Of a stretch of 64,000 bases of DNA, positions 1-9,169 are shown piece after piece. A program made the position numbers and the translations under genes. The stretch spans positions 62,001-126,000 of the forward strand of contig NISF01000002.1 in NCBI GenBank assembly GCA_002270295.1. Reading direction: 5' to 3'. The stretch comes from Enterobacter sp. 10-1 (GTDB lineage: Bacteria; Pseudomonadota; Gammaproteobacteria; Enterobacterales; Enterobacteriaceae). The notes under the pieces are model-generated. The model did no database searches. It was not told the origin of the DNA and saw only the letters and a program-made list of their open reading frames with translations. Positions within the stretch are counted from its first letter, which is position 1. The number at the start of each line of letters is the position of its first letter.

Positions 1-1
1 C

Positions 2-1495
2 GTCGCGCCGGCCTATGCCGCGGTCCCCAAAGATATGCTGGTCATCGGCAAAGCCGCCGATCCGCAGACCCTCGATCCGGCCGTGACCATCGATAACAAC
101 GACTGGACGGTCACCTACCCGGCCTACCAGCGGCTGGTAAAATATAAAACCGAGGACGGGAAAGGTTCGACGGACGTCGAGGGCGAGCTGGCGGAAAGCT
201 GGCTGGTCTCTGATGACGGCAAAACCTGGACCTTTACGCTGCACAAAAGCATGCAGTTTGCCGACGGCTCGCCGGTGACGGCCGAGGCGGTCAAGCTCTC
301 GTTCGAGCGCCTGATGCGCATTAAGCAGGGTCCTTCGGAAGCCTTCCCGAGCGGGCTGAAAATTGATGCCGTCGATCCCACCACGGTCCGCTTCACTCTG
401 CCGGAGCCTTTCGCTCCGTTCCTGCATACCCTCGCCAACGACGGCGCGTCGATCGTTAACCCGGCGGTGCTGAAGGCCAACGCCGCCGACGACGCCCGCG
501 GCTGGCTGGCGGAGCACACCGCCGGCTCCGGCGCCTACATGCTGCAGCGCTGGCAGAAAGGCCAGCAGCTGGTGCTGGTGCCCAATCCGCACTACAGCGG
601 CATTAAACCCGTCTTTAAGCGGGTAACGGTGAAGATTATCGGCGAAAGCTCCGCCCGTCGCCTGCAGCTGACCAAGGGCGATCTGGATATTGCCGATGCC
701 CTGCCGGTAGACCAGTTCGCGGCGCTGAAAAAAGAGGATAGCGTCGCGGTATATGACTATCCGGCGCTGCGCGTCACCTACCTGTACCTTAACAACGGCA
801 AGGCGCCGATGAATCAGGTCGATTTACGCCGCGCCGTCTCCTGGGCCACCGACTATAAAGGGATGGTCAGCGGCATCCTCGGCGGCAACGGCAAGCAGAT
901 GCGCGGCCCGATCCCGGACGGCATGTGGGGCTTTGACGCCAGCGCCATGCAGTACTCCCTCGATATGGACAAAGCCAAAGCCGCGCTGGAGAAAGTGGCG
1001 GATAAGCCCAAAACCCTGTCGTTCCTCTACTCCGATAATGACCCTAACTGGGAGCCTATCGCCCTCTCCACCCAGGCGAATCTGCAGGCGCTGGGTATCC
1101 AGGTGAAGCTCGAAAAGCTGGCTAACGCCACCATGCGCGAGCGGATTGGCAAAGGGGATTACGACATCGCCATCGGCAACTGGAGCCCGGATTTCGCCGA
1201 CCCCTATATGTTCATGAACTACTGGTTTGAGTCGGATAAAAAAGGGCTGCCGGGCAACCGTTCATTCTATGAAAATCCTCAGGTTGACGCCCTGCTCAAG
1301 AAGGCGGTCTCCACCGCCGATCAGGCGCAGAGAACCGCGGATTATCAGGCGGCGCAGAAAACGGTTATCGATGAGGCCGCCTACGTCTATCTGTTCCAGA
1401 AAAACTATCAGGTGGCGATGAACAAAGAGGTCAAAGGCTTCGTCTTTAACCCGATGCTCGAACAGATCTTCAATATTGCCGAGATGCACAAATAG
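2..1495 (+). CDS. ABC transporter substrate-binding protein, family 5 (partial, 5' end outside window)
   Basis: Periplasmic binding component of a dipeptide/oligopeptide-type ABC importer. The frame is open to the left edge, where residues APAYA-AVPKD look like the end of a signal peptide with an AYA cleavage site, so the true start lies upstream and an internal Met at 35 is not the start. The mature part shows the usual family-5 pattern: DPQTLDP near the N-terminus, then GELAESW and a WTFTLHKSMQFADGSPV block. It is the first gene of a five-gene operon with two permeases and two ATPases. The ligand cannot be read from the sequence; peptides are the default for the family, but some members carry nickel, glutathione or opines. 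Confidence 0.9.
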   Translation, partial: VAPAYAAVPKDMLVIGKAADPQTLDPAVTIDNNDWTVTYPAYQRLVKYKTEDGKGSTDVEGELAESWLVSDDGKTWTFTLHKSMQFADGSPVTAEAVKLSFERLMRIKQGPSEAFPSGLKIDAVDPTTVRFTLPEPFAPFLHTLANDGASIVNPAVLKANAADDARGWLAEHTAGSGAYMLQRWQKGQQLVLVPNPHYSGIKPVFKRVTVKIIGESSARRLQLTKGDLDIADALPVDQFAALKKEDSVAVYDYPALRVTYLYLNNGKAPMNQVDLRRAVSWATDYKGMVSGILGGNGKQMRGPIPDGMWGFDASAMQYSLDMDKAKAALEKVADKPKTLSFLYSDNDPNWEPIALSTQANLQALGIQVKLEKLANATMRERIGKGDYDIAIGNWSPDFADPYMFMNYWFESDKKGLPGNRSFYENPQVDALLKKAVSTADQAQRTADYQAAQKTVIDEAAYVYLFQKNYQVAMNKEVKGFVFNPMLEQIFNIAEMHK

Positions 1496-1519
1496 CGGGC
1501 CGCACCTTAACCTTGTGAT

Positions 1520-1541
1520 GCCGGGCAGCCATCGGCCCGGC
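1520..1541. repeat. REP-like hairpin between binding protein and permease genes
   Basis: GCCGGGC at 1520-1526 pairs with GCCCGGC at 1535-1541. Such hairpins are common after binding-protein genes, where they stabilise the upstream mRNA and lower expression of the permease genes. No T-run follows, so it is not a complete terminator. Confidence 0.5.
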
Positions 1542-1551
1542 AGAGGACGTC

Positions 1552-2574
1552 ATGATGAGTTTCTGGGGTTTACTACGACAACGCAGCTGGGGACTGATCC
1601 TCGTCGTCGCCGGCGTATGCGCAATCACGTTTATTATTTCGCACCTTATTCCCGGCGACCCCGCGCGGCTGCTGGCGGGCGATCGCGCGAGCGATGAGAT
1701 CGTGCGCCATATTCGCCAGCAGCTGGGGCTGGATTTACCGCTCTGGCAGCAGTTTTTGCACTACGTCAACGCGCTGCTGCACGGCGACCTCGGCACCTCT
1801 ATCCGTACCGGTCGCCCGGTGCTGGAGGATCTGAAAACCTTTTTCCCCGCGACGCTGGAGCTGGCGATATGCGCGCTGTTTATCGCCCTGGTGGTCGGCA
1901 TTCCGCTCGGCGTGCTCTCGGCGGTGTACCGCAACCGCTGGACCGATCATCTGGTGCGCCTGATGGCGCTGACCGGGATTTCCACCCCGGCGTTCTGGCT
2001 GGGGCTGGGGGTGATTGTCCTGTTTTACGGCAAGCTGAACTGGCTGCCGGGCAGCGGACGCCTTGACGACTGGTTTGACCCGCCGACCCACGTGACCGGT
2101 TTCTATCTGATCGACTCGCTGCTGGAAGGCAACCTGGAGGTATTCTTTAACGCGCTTCAGCACCTGGTTCTGCCGGCCACCACCCTGGCCTTCGTCCATC
2201 TGGGAATTGTTGCCCGCCAGATTCGCTCGGCGATGCTGGAGCAGCTCAGCGAAGATTATATCCGCACCGCGCTGGCCAGCGGCCTGCCGAAGTGGACCAT
2301 CGTGATGCGCTACGCGCTGCCCAATGCGCTGATCCCCTCGGTCACCGTGCTCGGGCTGGCGCTGGGCGACCTGCTGTACGGCGCGGTGCTAACCGAAACC
2401 GTCTTCGCCTGGCCCGGGATGGGCGCCTACGTGGTCTCCTCGATTCAGGCGCTCGATTTCCCGGCGGTGATGGGGTTCGCCGTGGTGGTGTCATTTGCCT
2501 ACGTGCTGGTCAACCTGCTCGTTGACCTGCTCTATTTATGGATAGACCCGCGTATGGGTCGGGGAGAAAGCTAA
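1552..2574 (+). CDS. ABC transporter permease, DppB/OppB type
   Basis: Inner-membrane permease of the oligopeptide-type importer, 340 residues, a normal length for DppB-like proteins. An N-terminal membrane segment (WGLILVVAGVCAITFIIS) is followed by the conserved HLIPGDPAR motif and a C-terminal block of membrane spans. The EAA-like loop that contacts the ATPases is visible as EDYIRTALASGLPKW then YALPNALIP. GAGGA precedes two in-frame ATGs (1552 and 1555); either may be used. It sits 56 bases after the binding-protein gene and directly abuts the second permease gene. Confidence 0.92.
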   Translation: MMSFWGLLRQRSWGLILVVAGVCAITFIISHLIPGDPARLLAGDRASDEIVRHIRQQLGLDLPLWQQFLHYVNALLHGDLGTSIRTGRPVLEDLKTFFPATLELAICALFIALVVGIPLGVLSAVYRNRWTDHLVRLMALTGISTPAFWLGLGVIVLFYGKLNWLPGSGRLDDWFDPPTHVTGFYLIDSLLEGNLEVFFNALQHLVLPATTLAFVHLGIVARQIRSAMLEQLSEDYIRTALASGLPKWTIVMRYALPNALIPSVTVLGLALGDLLYGAVLTETVFAWPGMGAYVVSSIQALDFPAVMGFAVVVSFAYVLVNLLVDLLYLWIDPRMGRGES

Positions 2575-3468
2575 GTGATGATGACCCAGGAACGTCCCGG
2601 CGTCGGCGTGAAAATCAGCCGCAGCCACGCGTGGAAACGCCGCCTGTGGCTGATACGTAAAAGCCCGCTGACGCTGATCGGCGGCGGCATTATGCTGATC
2701 ATGCTGTTCCTGATGATCTTCTCCCCTTGGCTGGTGCCGCACGATCCCAACGCCATCGATCTGACCGCCCGACTGCAGGCGCCGTCGCTGAGCCACTGGT
2801 TTGGCACCGACGAAGTGGGCCGGGATCTGTTTAGCCGGGTGCTGATCGGCAGCCAGCAATCGATCGCCGCCGGGCTGGCGGTGGTGCTGATCGCCGGGAT
2901 CGGCGGCTCGCTGCTGGGCTGCCTCTCCGGGGTCCTCGGCGGGCGCAGCGATGCGCTGATCATGCGGCTGATGGATATCATGCTGTCGATCCCCTCGCTG
3001 GTGCTGACGATGGCGCTGGCCGCGGCGCTGGGCCCGAGTTTGTTCAACGCCATGCTGGCGATCGCTATCGTGCGGATCCCCTTTTACGTCCGCCTGGCGC
3101 GCGGGCAGACGCTGGTGGTGCGCCAGCACAGCTTCGTTGAGGCCTCCGTGACCTTCGGCGCCTCCCGCTGGCATCTGATCAGCTGGCATATCCTGCGCAA
3201 TGCGCTGCCGCCGCTGGTGGTGCAGGCTTCGCTGGATATCGGCAGCGCCATTTTGATGGCGGCGACGTTAGGCTTTATCGGCCTCGGCGCCCAGCAGCCG
3301 ACCGCCGAATGGGGGGCGATGGTGGCCAACGGCCGCAACTATGTTCTCGATCAGTGGTGGTACTGCGCCTTCCCCGGCGCCGCCATCCTGATTACCGCCG
3401 TCGGTTTTAATCTGTTTGGTGATGGGATTCAGGATTTACTGGATCCGAAGTCCGGAGGACGCAGCTAA
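2575..3468 (+). CDS. ABC transporter permease, DppC/OppC type
   Basis: Second inner-membrane permease, about 297 residues, pairing with the DppB-like subunit. The N-terminal cytosolic stretch and first membrane span (LTLIGGGIMLIMLFLMIFSPW) precede the typical HWFGTDEVGRDLFSRV motif of DppC proteins. The ATPase-contact loop reads HSFVEASVTFGASRW, then LRNALPPLVV. The start is GTG at 2575, immediately after the upstream TAA, or the ATG three bases later; GGGGAG just upstream serves as ribosome site. The stop overlaps the next start as TAATG, so translation is probably coupled. Confidence 0.92.
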   Translation: MMMTQERPGVGVKISRSHAWKRRLWLIRKSPLTLIGGGIMLIMLFLMIFSPWLVPHDPNAIDLTARLQAPSLSHWFGTDEVGRDLFSRVLIGSQQSIAAGLAVVLIAGIGGSLLGCLSGVLGGRSDALIMRLMDIMLSIPSLVLTMALAAALGPSLFNAMLAIAIVRIPFYVRLARGQTLVVRQHSFVEASVTFGASRWHLISWHILRNALPPLVVQASLDIGSAILMAATLGFIGLGAQQPTAEWGAMVANGRNYVLDQWWYCAFPGAAILITAVGFNLFGDGIQDLLDPKSGGRS

Positions 3469-4454
3469 TGAATAACCGGGTTCTGACTATCGATAACGTC
3501 CGTTTAAGCTTCCCTGTCTACCAGGGCGCGGTGCATGTCCTGAACGCCGTCTCCCTGCATATCGACCGCGGTGAAATTGTTGGCGTGGTGGGCGAGTCGG
3601 GTTCGGGGAAATCCGTTACCGCGATGCTGGCGATGCGTCTGCTGCCGCCGGGCAGCTACCGGATTCACAGCGGCCAGGTAACCCTGATGGGCGACGATAT
3701 CCTCGGCGCAACTGAAAAAGAGATGCGCGCTATTCGCGGCCGCAGGGTGGCGATGATTTTCCAGGAGCCGATGACCGCCCTGAACCCGACGCGGCGGATT
3801 GGCAAACAGATGGTGGACGTTATCCGCCAGCACCGTCCGCTCTCCGCCCGCGAGGCGCGCGCCAGGGCGGCCGCGCTGCTGGCGGATATGCAGATCGCCG
3901 ACCCGCAGCGGGTGATGGAGCGCTACCCCTTCGAACTCTCCGGCGGGATGCGCCAGCGGGTGATGATCGCCATCGCCTTCTCCTGCGAGCCGGACCTGCT
4001 GATTGCCGACGAACCCACCACCGCGCTGGACGTCACCGTCCAGCGCCAGGTCCTGCGTCTGTTAAAACAGAAAGCGCAGGCCACGGGAACGGCGGTACTG
4101 TTTATCAGCCACGACATGGCGGTGGTTTCCCAGGTCTGCGATCGGCTGTACGTTATGTACGCCGGGGCGGTTATCGAAAGCGGTTCGACCCCGCAGGTGC
4201 TGCACCATCCGCTGCATCCCTACTCCGTCGGCCTGCTGAACAGCGCTCCGGATAACGGCGAACCGCGATCGCTGCTGCAATCGATTCCCGGCACGGTGCC
4301 AAATCTCGCGCGCCTGCCGGGCGGCTGCGCCTTCCGCGAACGCTGCTTCGCCGCCGGCGAGGGCTGCGGGATCGCCCCGATGCTGCGGCTAATCGAACCC
4401 ACCGAACAGCAGGCGGCCTGCTGGTATCCGCAACGGGAGAACGCCCATGTCTGA
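3468..4454 (+). CDS. ABC transporter ATP-binding protein, DppD/OppD type
   Basis: First of two ATPases energising the importer; 328 residues, matching DppD. Walker A is GESGSGKS, the Q-loop lies in MIFQEPMTALNP, the signature is LSGGMRQRV and Walker B with catalytic Glu is LLIADEPTTALD. The C-terminal oligopeptide-transporter domain carries cysteines in CAFRERCFAAGEGC, a region that in some family members binds an iron-sulfur cluster. It overlaps the preceding gene by one base and the following one by eight, consistent with coupled translation. Confidence 0.93.
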   Translation: MNNRVLTIDNVRLSFPVYQGAVHVLNAVSLHIDRGEIVGVVGESGSGKSVTAMLAMRLLPPGSYRIHSGQVTLMGDDILGATEKEMRAIRGRRVAMIFQEPMTALNPTRRIGKQMVDVIRQHRPLSAREARARAAALLADMQIADPQRVMERYPFELSGGMRQRVMIAIAFSCEPDLLIADEPTTALDVTVQRQVLRLLKQKAQATGTAVLFISHDMAVVSQVCDRLYVMYAGAVIESGSTPQVLHHPLHPYSVGLLNSAPDNGEPRSLLQSIPGTVPNLARLPGGCAFRERCFAAGEGCGIAPMLRLIEPTEQQAACWYPQRENAHV

Positions 4455-5409
4455 CCGGCTATTAATGCTGAACGATGTTCATCTTAACTTCCCGGCGCGC
4501 AAGAACTGGCGCGGTAAGGTCGTCGAGCGCGTCTATGCGCTAAACGGCCTGGATATGACGGCATATCGCGGCGAAACCCTGGGCATCGTCGGCGAATCGG
4601 GCTGCGGGAAAAGCACCCTCGCCAGGCTGCTGATGGGCATGCTCAAACCCTCTTCCGGCCAGTTCGAACGCGGCGGAGACTCCGCTGCCGGGCGCTCCGC
4701 CGGCAGCATGCAGATGGTCTTTCAGGACCCGCTCTCCTCTCTGGATCCGCGCCTGCCCGTCTGGCGGACCATTACCGAGCCGGTGTGGATCCAGTCCCGG
4801 CCCAGCGAGAAGGCGCGGCGCGAGCTCGCCGAACGGCTGGCTCTACAGGTTGGGCTGCGCCCGGAGTACCTCGACCGCCTGCCGCACGCCTTTTCCGGCG
4901 GCCAGCGGCAGCGCATTGCGATCGCCCGCGCGCTGTCGGCGAAGCCGGATATTATCGTGCTGGATGAGCCCACCTCGGCGCTGGATATTTCGGTGCAGGC
5001 GCAGATCCTCAATCTGCTGGTTGAGCTGCAAAAACAGCAGAACCTGACCTTCGTGCTGATCTCGCACAACGTCTCGGTGGTGCGCCATATGAGCGACCGC
5101 GTGGCGGTGATGTATCTCGGGCAAATCGTGGAAATGGGTGAGGCGCGTCAGGTCCTCGACGCCCCGGCTCATCCCTATACCCGGCTGCTGATGGATTCGG
5201 TGCCGCGCATTGGCATGCCGCTGGGCGACGCGCCGCGCAACACCGAGCTGCCCGGCAACCGGCATCTGCCGGAGGGCTGCTATTTTCGCGATCGTTGCCC
5301 CTTCGCCGGCGCAGGCTGTGAAAAGCCGCAGCCGCTGCGCCCGCTGGCTAACGGCACCTCGGCCCGCTGCTGGCAGGCGGAGGCCCTTGCCCGCGGCGGC
5401 GTAAACTAA
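4447..5409 (+). CDS. ABC transporter ATP-binding protein, DppF/OppF type
   Basis: Second ATPase of the importer, 320 residues. It shows Walker A (GESGCGKST), Q-loop (MVFQDPLSSLDP), signature (SGGQRQRI) and Walker B (IIVLDEPTSALD). The C-terminal Cys-containing motif CYFRDRCPFAGAGC matches that of the partner ATPase. The ATG lies inside the end of the upstream gene (8-base overlap), with GGGAGA about eight bases before it. A strong terminator follows one base after the stop, closing the five-gene operon. Confidence 0.93.
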   Translation: MSDRLLMLNDVHLNFPARKNWRGKVVERVYALNGLDMTAYRGETLGIVGESGCGKSTLARLLMGMLKPSSGQFERGGDSAAGRSAGSMQMVFQDPLSSLDPRLPVWRTITEPVWIQSRPSEKARRELAERLALQVGLRPEYLDRLPHAFSGGQRQRIAIARALSAKPDIIVLDEPTSALDISVQAQILNLLVELQKQQNLTFVLISHNVSVVRHMSDRVAVMYLGQIVEMGEARQVLDAPAHPYTRLLMDSVPRIGMPLGDAPRNTELPGNRHLPEGCYFRDRCPFAGAGCEKPQPLRPLANGTSARCWQAEALARGGVN

Positions 5410-5410
5410 A

Positions 5411-5445
5411 AAAACCCGCCACCTGAGCATAAGGTGGCGGGTTTT
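5411..5445. terminator. Bidirectional rho-independent terminator
   Basis: AAAACCCGCCACCT at 5411-5424 pairs perfectly with 5432-5445 around a short loop. A-rich sequence on one side and T-rich on the other let it work for the ABC operon (+) and, more distantly, for the convergent aldehyde dehydrogenase gene (-). Confidence 0.9.
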
Positions 5446-5481
5446 ATCTACCGGTCACGGAGTGACGCGGCGGAGTTTCAA

Positions 5482-7002
5482 TCAAAACAGACCGAGCGGC
5501 GCGGTGCCGTAGCTCACCAGCAGGTTTTTCGTCTGCTGGTAGGCGTTCAGCGCCATTTTGTGGGTTTCGCGCCCGACGCCGGACTGCTTATAGCCGCCAA
5601 ACGCCGCGTGGGCCGGATAGACGTGGTAGCAGTTTGTCCACACGCGGCCCGCTTTAATCCCGCGCCCCATGCGATAGGCCAGGTTCGTGTCGCGCGTCCA
5701 GACGCCGGCCCCGAGGCCAAACTGGGTCTCATTGGCGATCGCCAGCGCTTCCGCTTCATCCTTAAAGGTGGTCACGCCGATTACCGGGCCAAAAATCTCC
5801 TCCTGAAAGCTGCGCATATCGTTGCGCCCCTTGATCAGGGTCGGCTGAATATAGTAACCGTTATCCAGCTCCGCGGTGATGCTGGCGCGCTCGCCGCCGG
5901 TGAGGATCTGACCGCCTTCTTCGCGAGCAATTTTAATGTACGACAGGATCTTATCGAACTGCTGACGCGAGGCCTGGGCGCCGATCATCGTATCGGTATC
6001 AAACGGGTCGCCGCGGCGAATTTGCGCGACTTTCGCCATCACCCGCTCCATAAACGGCTCGTAGATGGATTCATGGATCAGCGCCCGCGACGGGCAGGTG
6101 CAAACCTCGCCCTGGTTGAAGAAGCCGAGCACCAGCCCTTCCACCGCCTTCTCAATGAACTCGTCTTCACCCTCCATCACGTCGGCAAAATAGATGTTTG
6201 GCGACTTGCCGCCGAGCTCAACGGTACAGGGAATAATATTCTCTGCGGCGCAGGCCATAATATGCCGGCCGACCGGCGTGGAGCCGGTAAAGGCGATTTT
6301 CGCGATCCGTTTGCTGGTCGCCAGCGCTTCCCCGGCCTCCTTACCGAATCCCTGCACGACGTTCAGCACGCCCGGCGGGAAGATATCGCCGATAATTTCC
6401 AGCAGCAGCGTAATGCTGAGCGGCGTCTGCTCTGCCGGCTTGAGCACCACGCAGTTGCCCGCCGCCAGCGCCGGCGCCAGCTTCCACGCCGCCATCAGCA
6501 GCGGGAAGTTCCACGGGATGATCTGCCCCACCACGCCCAGCGGCTCGTGGAAGTGATAGGCCACGGTGGTTTCGTCGATCTCGGCGGTGCTTCCCTCCTG
6601 CGCGCGCAGGCAGCCGGCAAAATAGCGGAAGTGATCGACCGCCAGCGGCAGATCGGCGTTCAGCGTTTCGCGAATCGGCTTCCCGTTATCCCAGCTTTCC
6701 GCCACCGCCAGGTACTCGAGGTTTTTCTGGATGCGATCGGCAACTTCCAGCAGCAGATTGGAGCGCTGCTGGACCGACGTTTTCCCCCATGCGTCCGCGG
6801 CGCGGTGCGCGGCATCAAGGGCAAAATCAATATCTTTGGCATCGGAGCGAGGAAATTGCGCAATGTCGCTACCGTCCACGGGGGAGGTATTCATAAAGAA
6901 TTCGCCGCCGAGCGGCTCGACAAACTTACCGTCAATATAGTTGCCGTAGGCGGATTTGAGTGAAACTAACGCGCCCGGGGTGCCAGGATGAGCATAACGC
7001 AT
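5482..7002 (-). CDS. NAD-dependent aldehyde dehydrogenase, AldB/ExaC (acetaldehyde) type
   Basis: Oxidises an aliphatic aldehyde, most likely acetaldehyde, to the acid; cytosolic. The 506-residue product is close in length and sequence to E. coli AldB (512). Visible parts: NAD-binding FTGSTPVG (about 238-245), general base Glu262 in VELGGKSP, and catalytic Cys301 in NQGEVCTC, the [10 protein letters not shown] form typical of the AldB/ExaC/AcoD group. The reading frame is open upstream, but the start is set at 7002 by AAGGAG seven bases before ATG and by a sigma-54 promoter lying inside the upstream extension. It diverges from an AcoR-like activator that presumably controls it in response to alcohols or aldehydes. 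Confidence 0.9.
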   Translation of the reverse strand: MRYAHPGTPGALVSLKSAYGNYIDGKFVEPLGGEFFMNTSPVDGSDIAQFPRSDAKDIDFALDAAHRAADAWGKTSVQQRSNLLLEVADRIQKNLEYLAVAESWDNGKPIRETLNADLPLAVDHFRYFAGCLRAQEGSTAEIDETTVAYHFHEPLGVVGQIIPWNFPLLMAAWKLAPALAAGNCVVLKPAEQTPLSITLLLEIIGDIFPPGVLNVVQGFGKEAGEALATSKRIAKIAFTGSTPVGRHIMACAAENIIPCTVELGGKSPNIYFADVMEGEDEFIEKAVEGLVLGFFNQGEVCTCPSRALIHESIYEPFMERVMAKVAQIRRGDPFDTDTMIGAQASRQQFDKILSYIKIAREEGGQILTGGERASITAELDNGYYIQPTLIKGRNDMRSFQEEIFGPVIGVTTFKDEAEALAIANETQFGLGAGVWTRDTNLAYRMGRGIKAGRVWTNCYHVYPAHAAFGGYKQSGVGRETHKMALNAYQQTKNLLVSYGTAPLGLF

Positions 7003-7077
7003 TGCAATCTCCTTCTTGTAGGGTTGAGGCGCAGCGGCGTATTGGTTTTTTGCTCTTGCCTGCTGCATCAACGCTAT

Positions 7078-7093
7078 TGCAGGGGTTGTGCCA
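7078..7093 (-). promoter_or_regulatory. Sigma-54 (-24/-12) promoter of the aldehyde dehydrogenase gene
   Basis: Read on the minus strand: TGGCACAACCCCTGCA, with the invariant GG and GC exactly ten bases apart. Predicted start of transcription is near 7067, giving a leader of about 65 bases before the ATG at 7002. The divergent gene encodes a sigma-54 activator with GAFTGA, which fits. Confidence 0.8.
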
Positions 7094-7186
7094 GTTTTAC
7101 CCTCCTTTAAAATAATAAATAAAATCAGATAATTAATAGCGAATTCTCGTCTGCATGGCGCCTGCTGCCGCATTGATTTCTGCTTC

Positions 7187-7239
7187 TGTGTCGCAAATCG
7201 CAACACATAAGAAACCGTAAAGCTACAATGTTGCAACAT
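7187..7239. promoter_or_regulatory. Candidate upstream activator sites for the AcoR-like protein
   Basis: Two inverted repeats share a TGTYGC/GCAACA core: TGTGTCGC-N5-GCAACACA at 7187-7207 (one mismatch) and the perfect palindrome ATGTTGCAACAT at 7228-7239. They lie roughly 95-160 bases upstream of the -24/-12 promoter, where enhancer-binding proteins usually bind. Assignment to this regulator is inferred from position. Confidence 0.5.
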
Positions 7240-7264
7240 AACTCAGCCGACCATGAGGTGCTCC

Positions 7265-9046
7265 GTGCAAGGAAACCCGTTTACCCTCGCCCCGGAGGTA
7301 ACAGCTAATCCGTTGCTCAGCGATTCGTGGTTTCGCAGCCAGCTGTATGGCCTGCAGCCCACGACGGATGACTTCCCGCGCCTGCGATCCGGCGAGCTGG
7401 CGGATCTGCTGGCCAGCCATAGCGGGCTGCAGCAGCTCGCGCAGCCGGTGATTAGCGCCCTGTCGCGTAAAGTCGCCGACCTGCAGTCGGTGGTGATCCT
7501 CTCCGATGCCAGCGGCCTGGTGCTGCAAACCTTCGGCAACATGCACGCCATGCGCAAGGCGCAGAGCTTTGCTCTCGCGCCGGGAAATTTATGGAGCGAG
7601 AGCGGCCGCGGGACCAACGCTATCGGTACCGCGCTGGCGATTGATGACAGCTGTGAAATTGACGGCCGCCAGCATTTTCTCACCAGTAACCAGGATCTCT
7701 ACTGCGCGGCCATCCCCATTCAGAGTCCTGACGGGCAAATTGCCGGCGTGCTGGATATTTCCGGGCCGGCTCATTTCCCCCATCCGCATACCCTGGGATG
7801 GGTGAAAGAGGCGGCCAAACAGATAGAGTATCTGTGGGTAAAACAGAGTTTGCACCCGCAGCAGTGGCTGATGAGCCTGCACTCTCAACCGCAAAAGCTC
7901 GACAGCGTCGAAGAGCTCCTGCTGGTCTTTTCCGATAACGTGCTCACCGCCGGCAACCGGCTGGCGATGCGCGAGCTGGGGCTCGGCAGCGAGCAGCTGG
8001 GCCACATCACCTTCCAGCAGCTCTTTCCGCTGCTGACGCAAACCGCGGTCAGCGTTCCGCTGCCGCTCACCGTCCGGCGACAAAGCTACTATTACCGGTT
8101 ACGCGCTCCCACCCGCAGCGCGGTGGCGGTAGCGGCCCCTCCCGGCGTCGACCTCCCCTTCGCCGGCCCGCGCGAGGGGGAAAAAATGCTGCGCCTGCTC
8201 AATGCCGGTATCGCGCTGTGCATTGAAGGAGAAACGGGATGCGGAAAAGAGTATGTCAGCCGTACGCTGCATCAGCATAGCCGCTGGCGCAGCGGTAAGT
8301 TTATCGCCATCAACTGCGCCGCTATTCCCGAATCGCTGATTGAGTCAGAGCTTTTTGGCTATCAGCCGGGCGCCTTCACCGGCGCCAGCAAAAACGGTTA
8401 TATCGGTAAAATTCGCGAGGCCGATGGCGGCGTGCTGTTCCTGGATGAGATTGGCGATATGCCAATGCTGCTGCAGACGCGGCTGCTGCGGGTGCTGCAG
8501 GAAAAAGAGGTCACTCCGCTCGGCGCCAGCCAAAGCTCCCCGGTCAACTTCGCGGTGATCTGTGCGACCCACCGTAACCTGGCGCAGCGCGTCGCCGACG
8601 GCGAGTTTCGCGAGGATCTGTTCTATCGCCTGCGGGAATTTGCCTTAACCATTCCGCCGCTGCGCGACTGGCCGGCGCTCCCGGCATTTATCCAGCGGCT
8701 ATGGCAGGCGCTTGGAGCGGGCCAGCGCCGGGTGCTGCTGTCGCCGGGCCTGCTGGAGAATCTCTCCCGTCAGCCCTGGCCGGGCAACGTGCGGCAGCTG
8801 CAAAGCCTGATGAAAGTTCTGCTGGCGCTGGCCGACGACGGCGCCCGCCTCGAGGTCGACGATTTACCCGCAGAGTACCGGGCGGCTCCGGTATCCGCCG
8901 CGCCGCGCGGGCTGCAGCAGCATGATAGCCAGCTGATTGCCGATACGCTGACCACCTACAACGGTAATATCAGTAAAGCGGCGCAGGCGCTGGGCGTGGC
9001 GCGCAGCACGCTCTATCGCCGGGCCGCGCGATCGGGACGCAATTAG
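7265..9046 (+). CDS. Sigma-54-dependent activator, AcoR-like (GAF, AAA+, Fis-type HTH)
   Basis: Enhancer-binding activator for sigma-54 RNA polymerase. From an alternative ATG at 7253, the N-terminal half holds a GAF-type sensor with the AcoR-like stretch ESGRGTNAIGTAL (116-128). The AAA+ domain has Walker A GETGCGKE (326-333), the sigma-54 contact loop GAFTGA (373-378) and Walker B GGVLFLDEIGD. A Fis-type helix-turn-helix (SKAAQALGVARSTLYRR) ends the protein. GTG at 7265 is preferred because GAGGTG sits just upstream, whereas ATG 7253 has no ribosome site; the choice is uncertain. It is divergent from the aldehyde dehydrogenase gene, its probable target; the inducer is unknown. Confidence 0.88.
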   Translation: MQGNPFTLAPEVTANPLLSDSWFRSQLYGLQPTTDDFPRLRSGELADLLASHSGLQQLAQPVISALSRKVADLQSVVILSDASGLVLQTFGNMHAMRKAQSFALAPGNLWSESGRGTNAIGTALAIDDSCEIDGRQHFLTSNQDLYCAAIPIQSPDGQIAGVLDISGPAHFPHPHTLGWVKEAAKQIEYLWVKQSLHPQQWLMSLHSQPQKLDSVEELLLVFSDNVLTAGNRLAMRELGLGSEQLGHITFQQLFPLLTQTAVSVPLPLTVRRQSYYYRLRAPTRSAVAVAAPPGVDLPFAGPREGEKMLRLLNAGIALCIEGETGCGKEYVSRTLHQHSRWRSGKFIAINCAAIPESLIESELFGYQPGAFTGASKNGYIGKIREADGGVLFLDEIGDMPMLLQTRLLRVLQEKEVTPLGASQSSPVNFAVICATHRNLAQRVADGEFREDLFYRLREFALTIPPLRDWPALPAFIQRLWQALGAGQRRVLLSPGLLENLSRQPWPGNVRQLQSLMKVLLALADDGARLEVDDLPAEYRAAPVSAAPRGLQQHDSQLIADTLTTYNGNISKAAQALGVARSTLYRRAARSGRN

Positions 9047-9128
9047 CCCTCTGCGGGGCATCGCGCCCCGCGATCGCAGCGACGACGTCAACACGCCGCC
9101 CTTCGCGCTGGCGTAATCCGCCGCTTTA

Positions 9129-9162
9129 TTTTAGAATAATCTAAATTTAGACAATGCTAAAA
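9129..9162. promoter_or_regulatory. Probable YgaV operator/promoter palindrome
   Basis: A long near-perfect palindrome is centred on TCTAAATTTAGA (9140-9151) with outer arms TTTTAG (9129-9134) and CTAAAA (9157-9162). It ends eight bases before the ygaV ATG. ArsR-family repressors bind such AT-rich dyads over their own promoters, and E. coli YgaV is autoregulatory. Confidence 0.7.
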
Positions 9163-9169
9163 TAAAGAG

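Noticed and set aside
5434-6963. 509-codon open frame antisense to the aldehyde dehydrogenase gene
   Set aside because: Composition is Arg/His-rich with no family features; it is a GC-driven shadow of a clear gene on the other strand.
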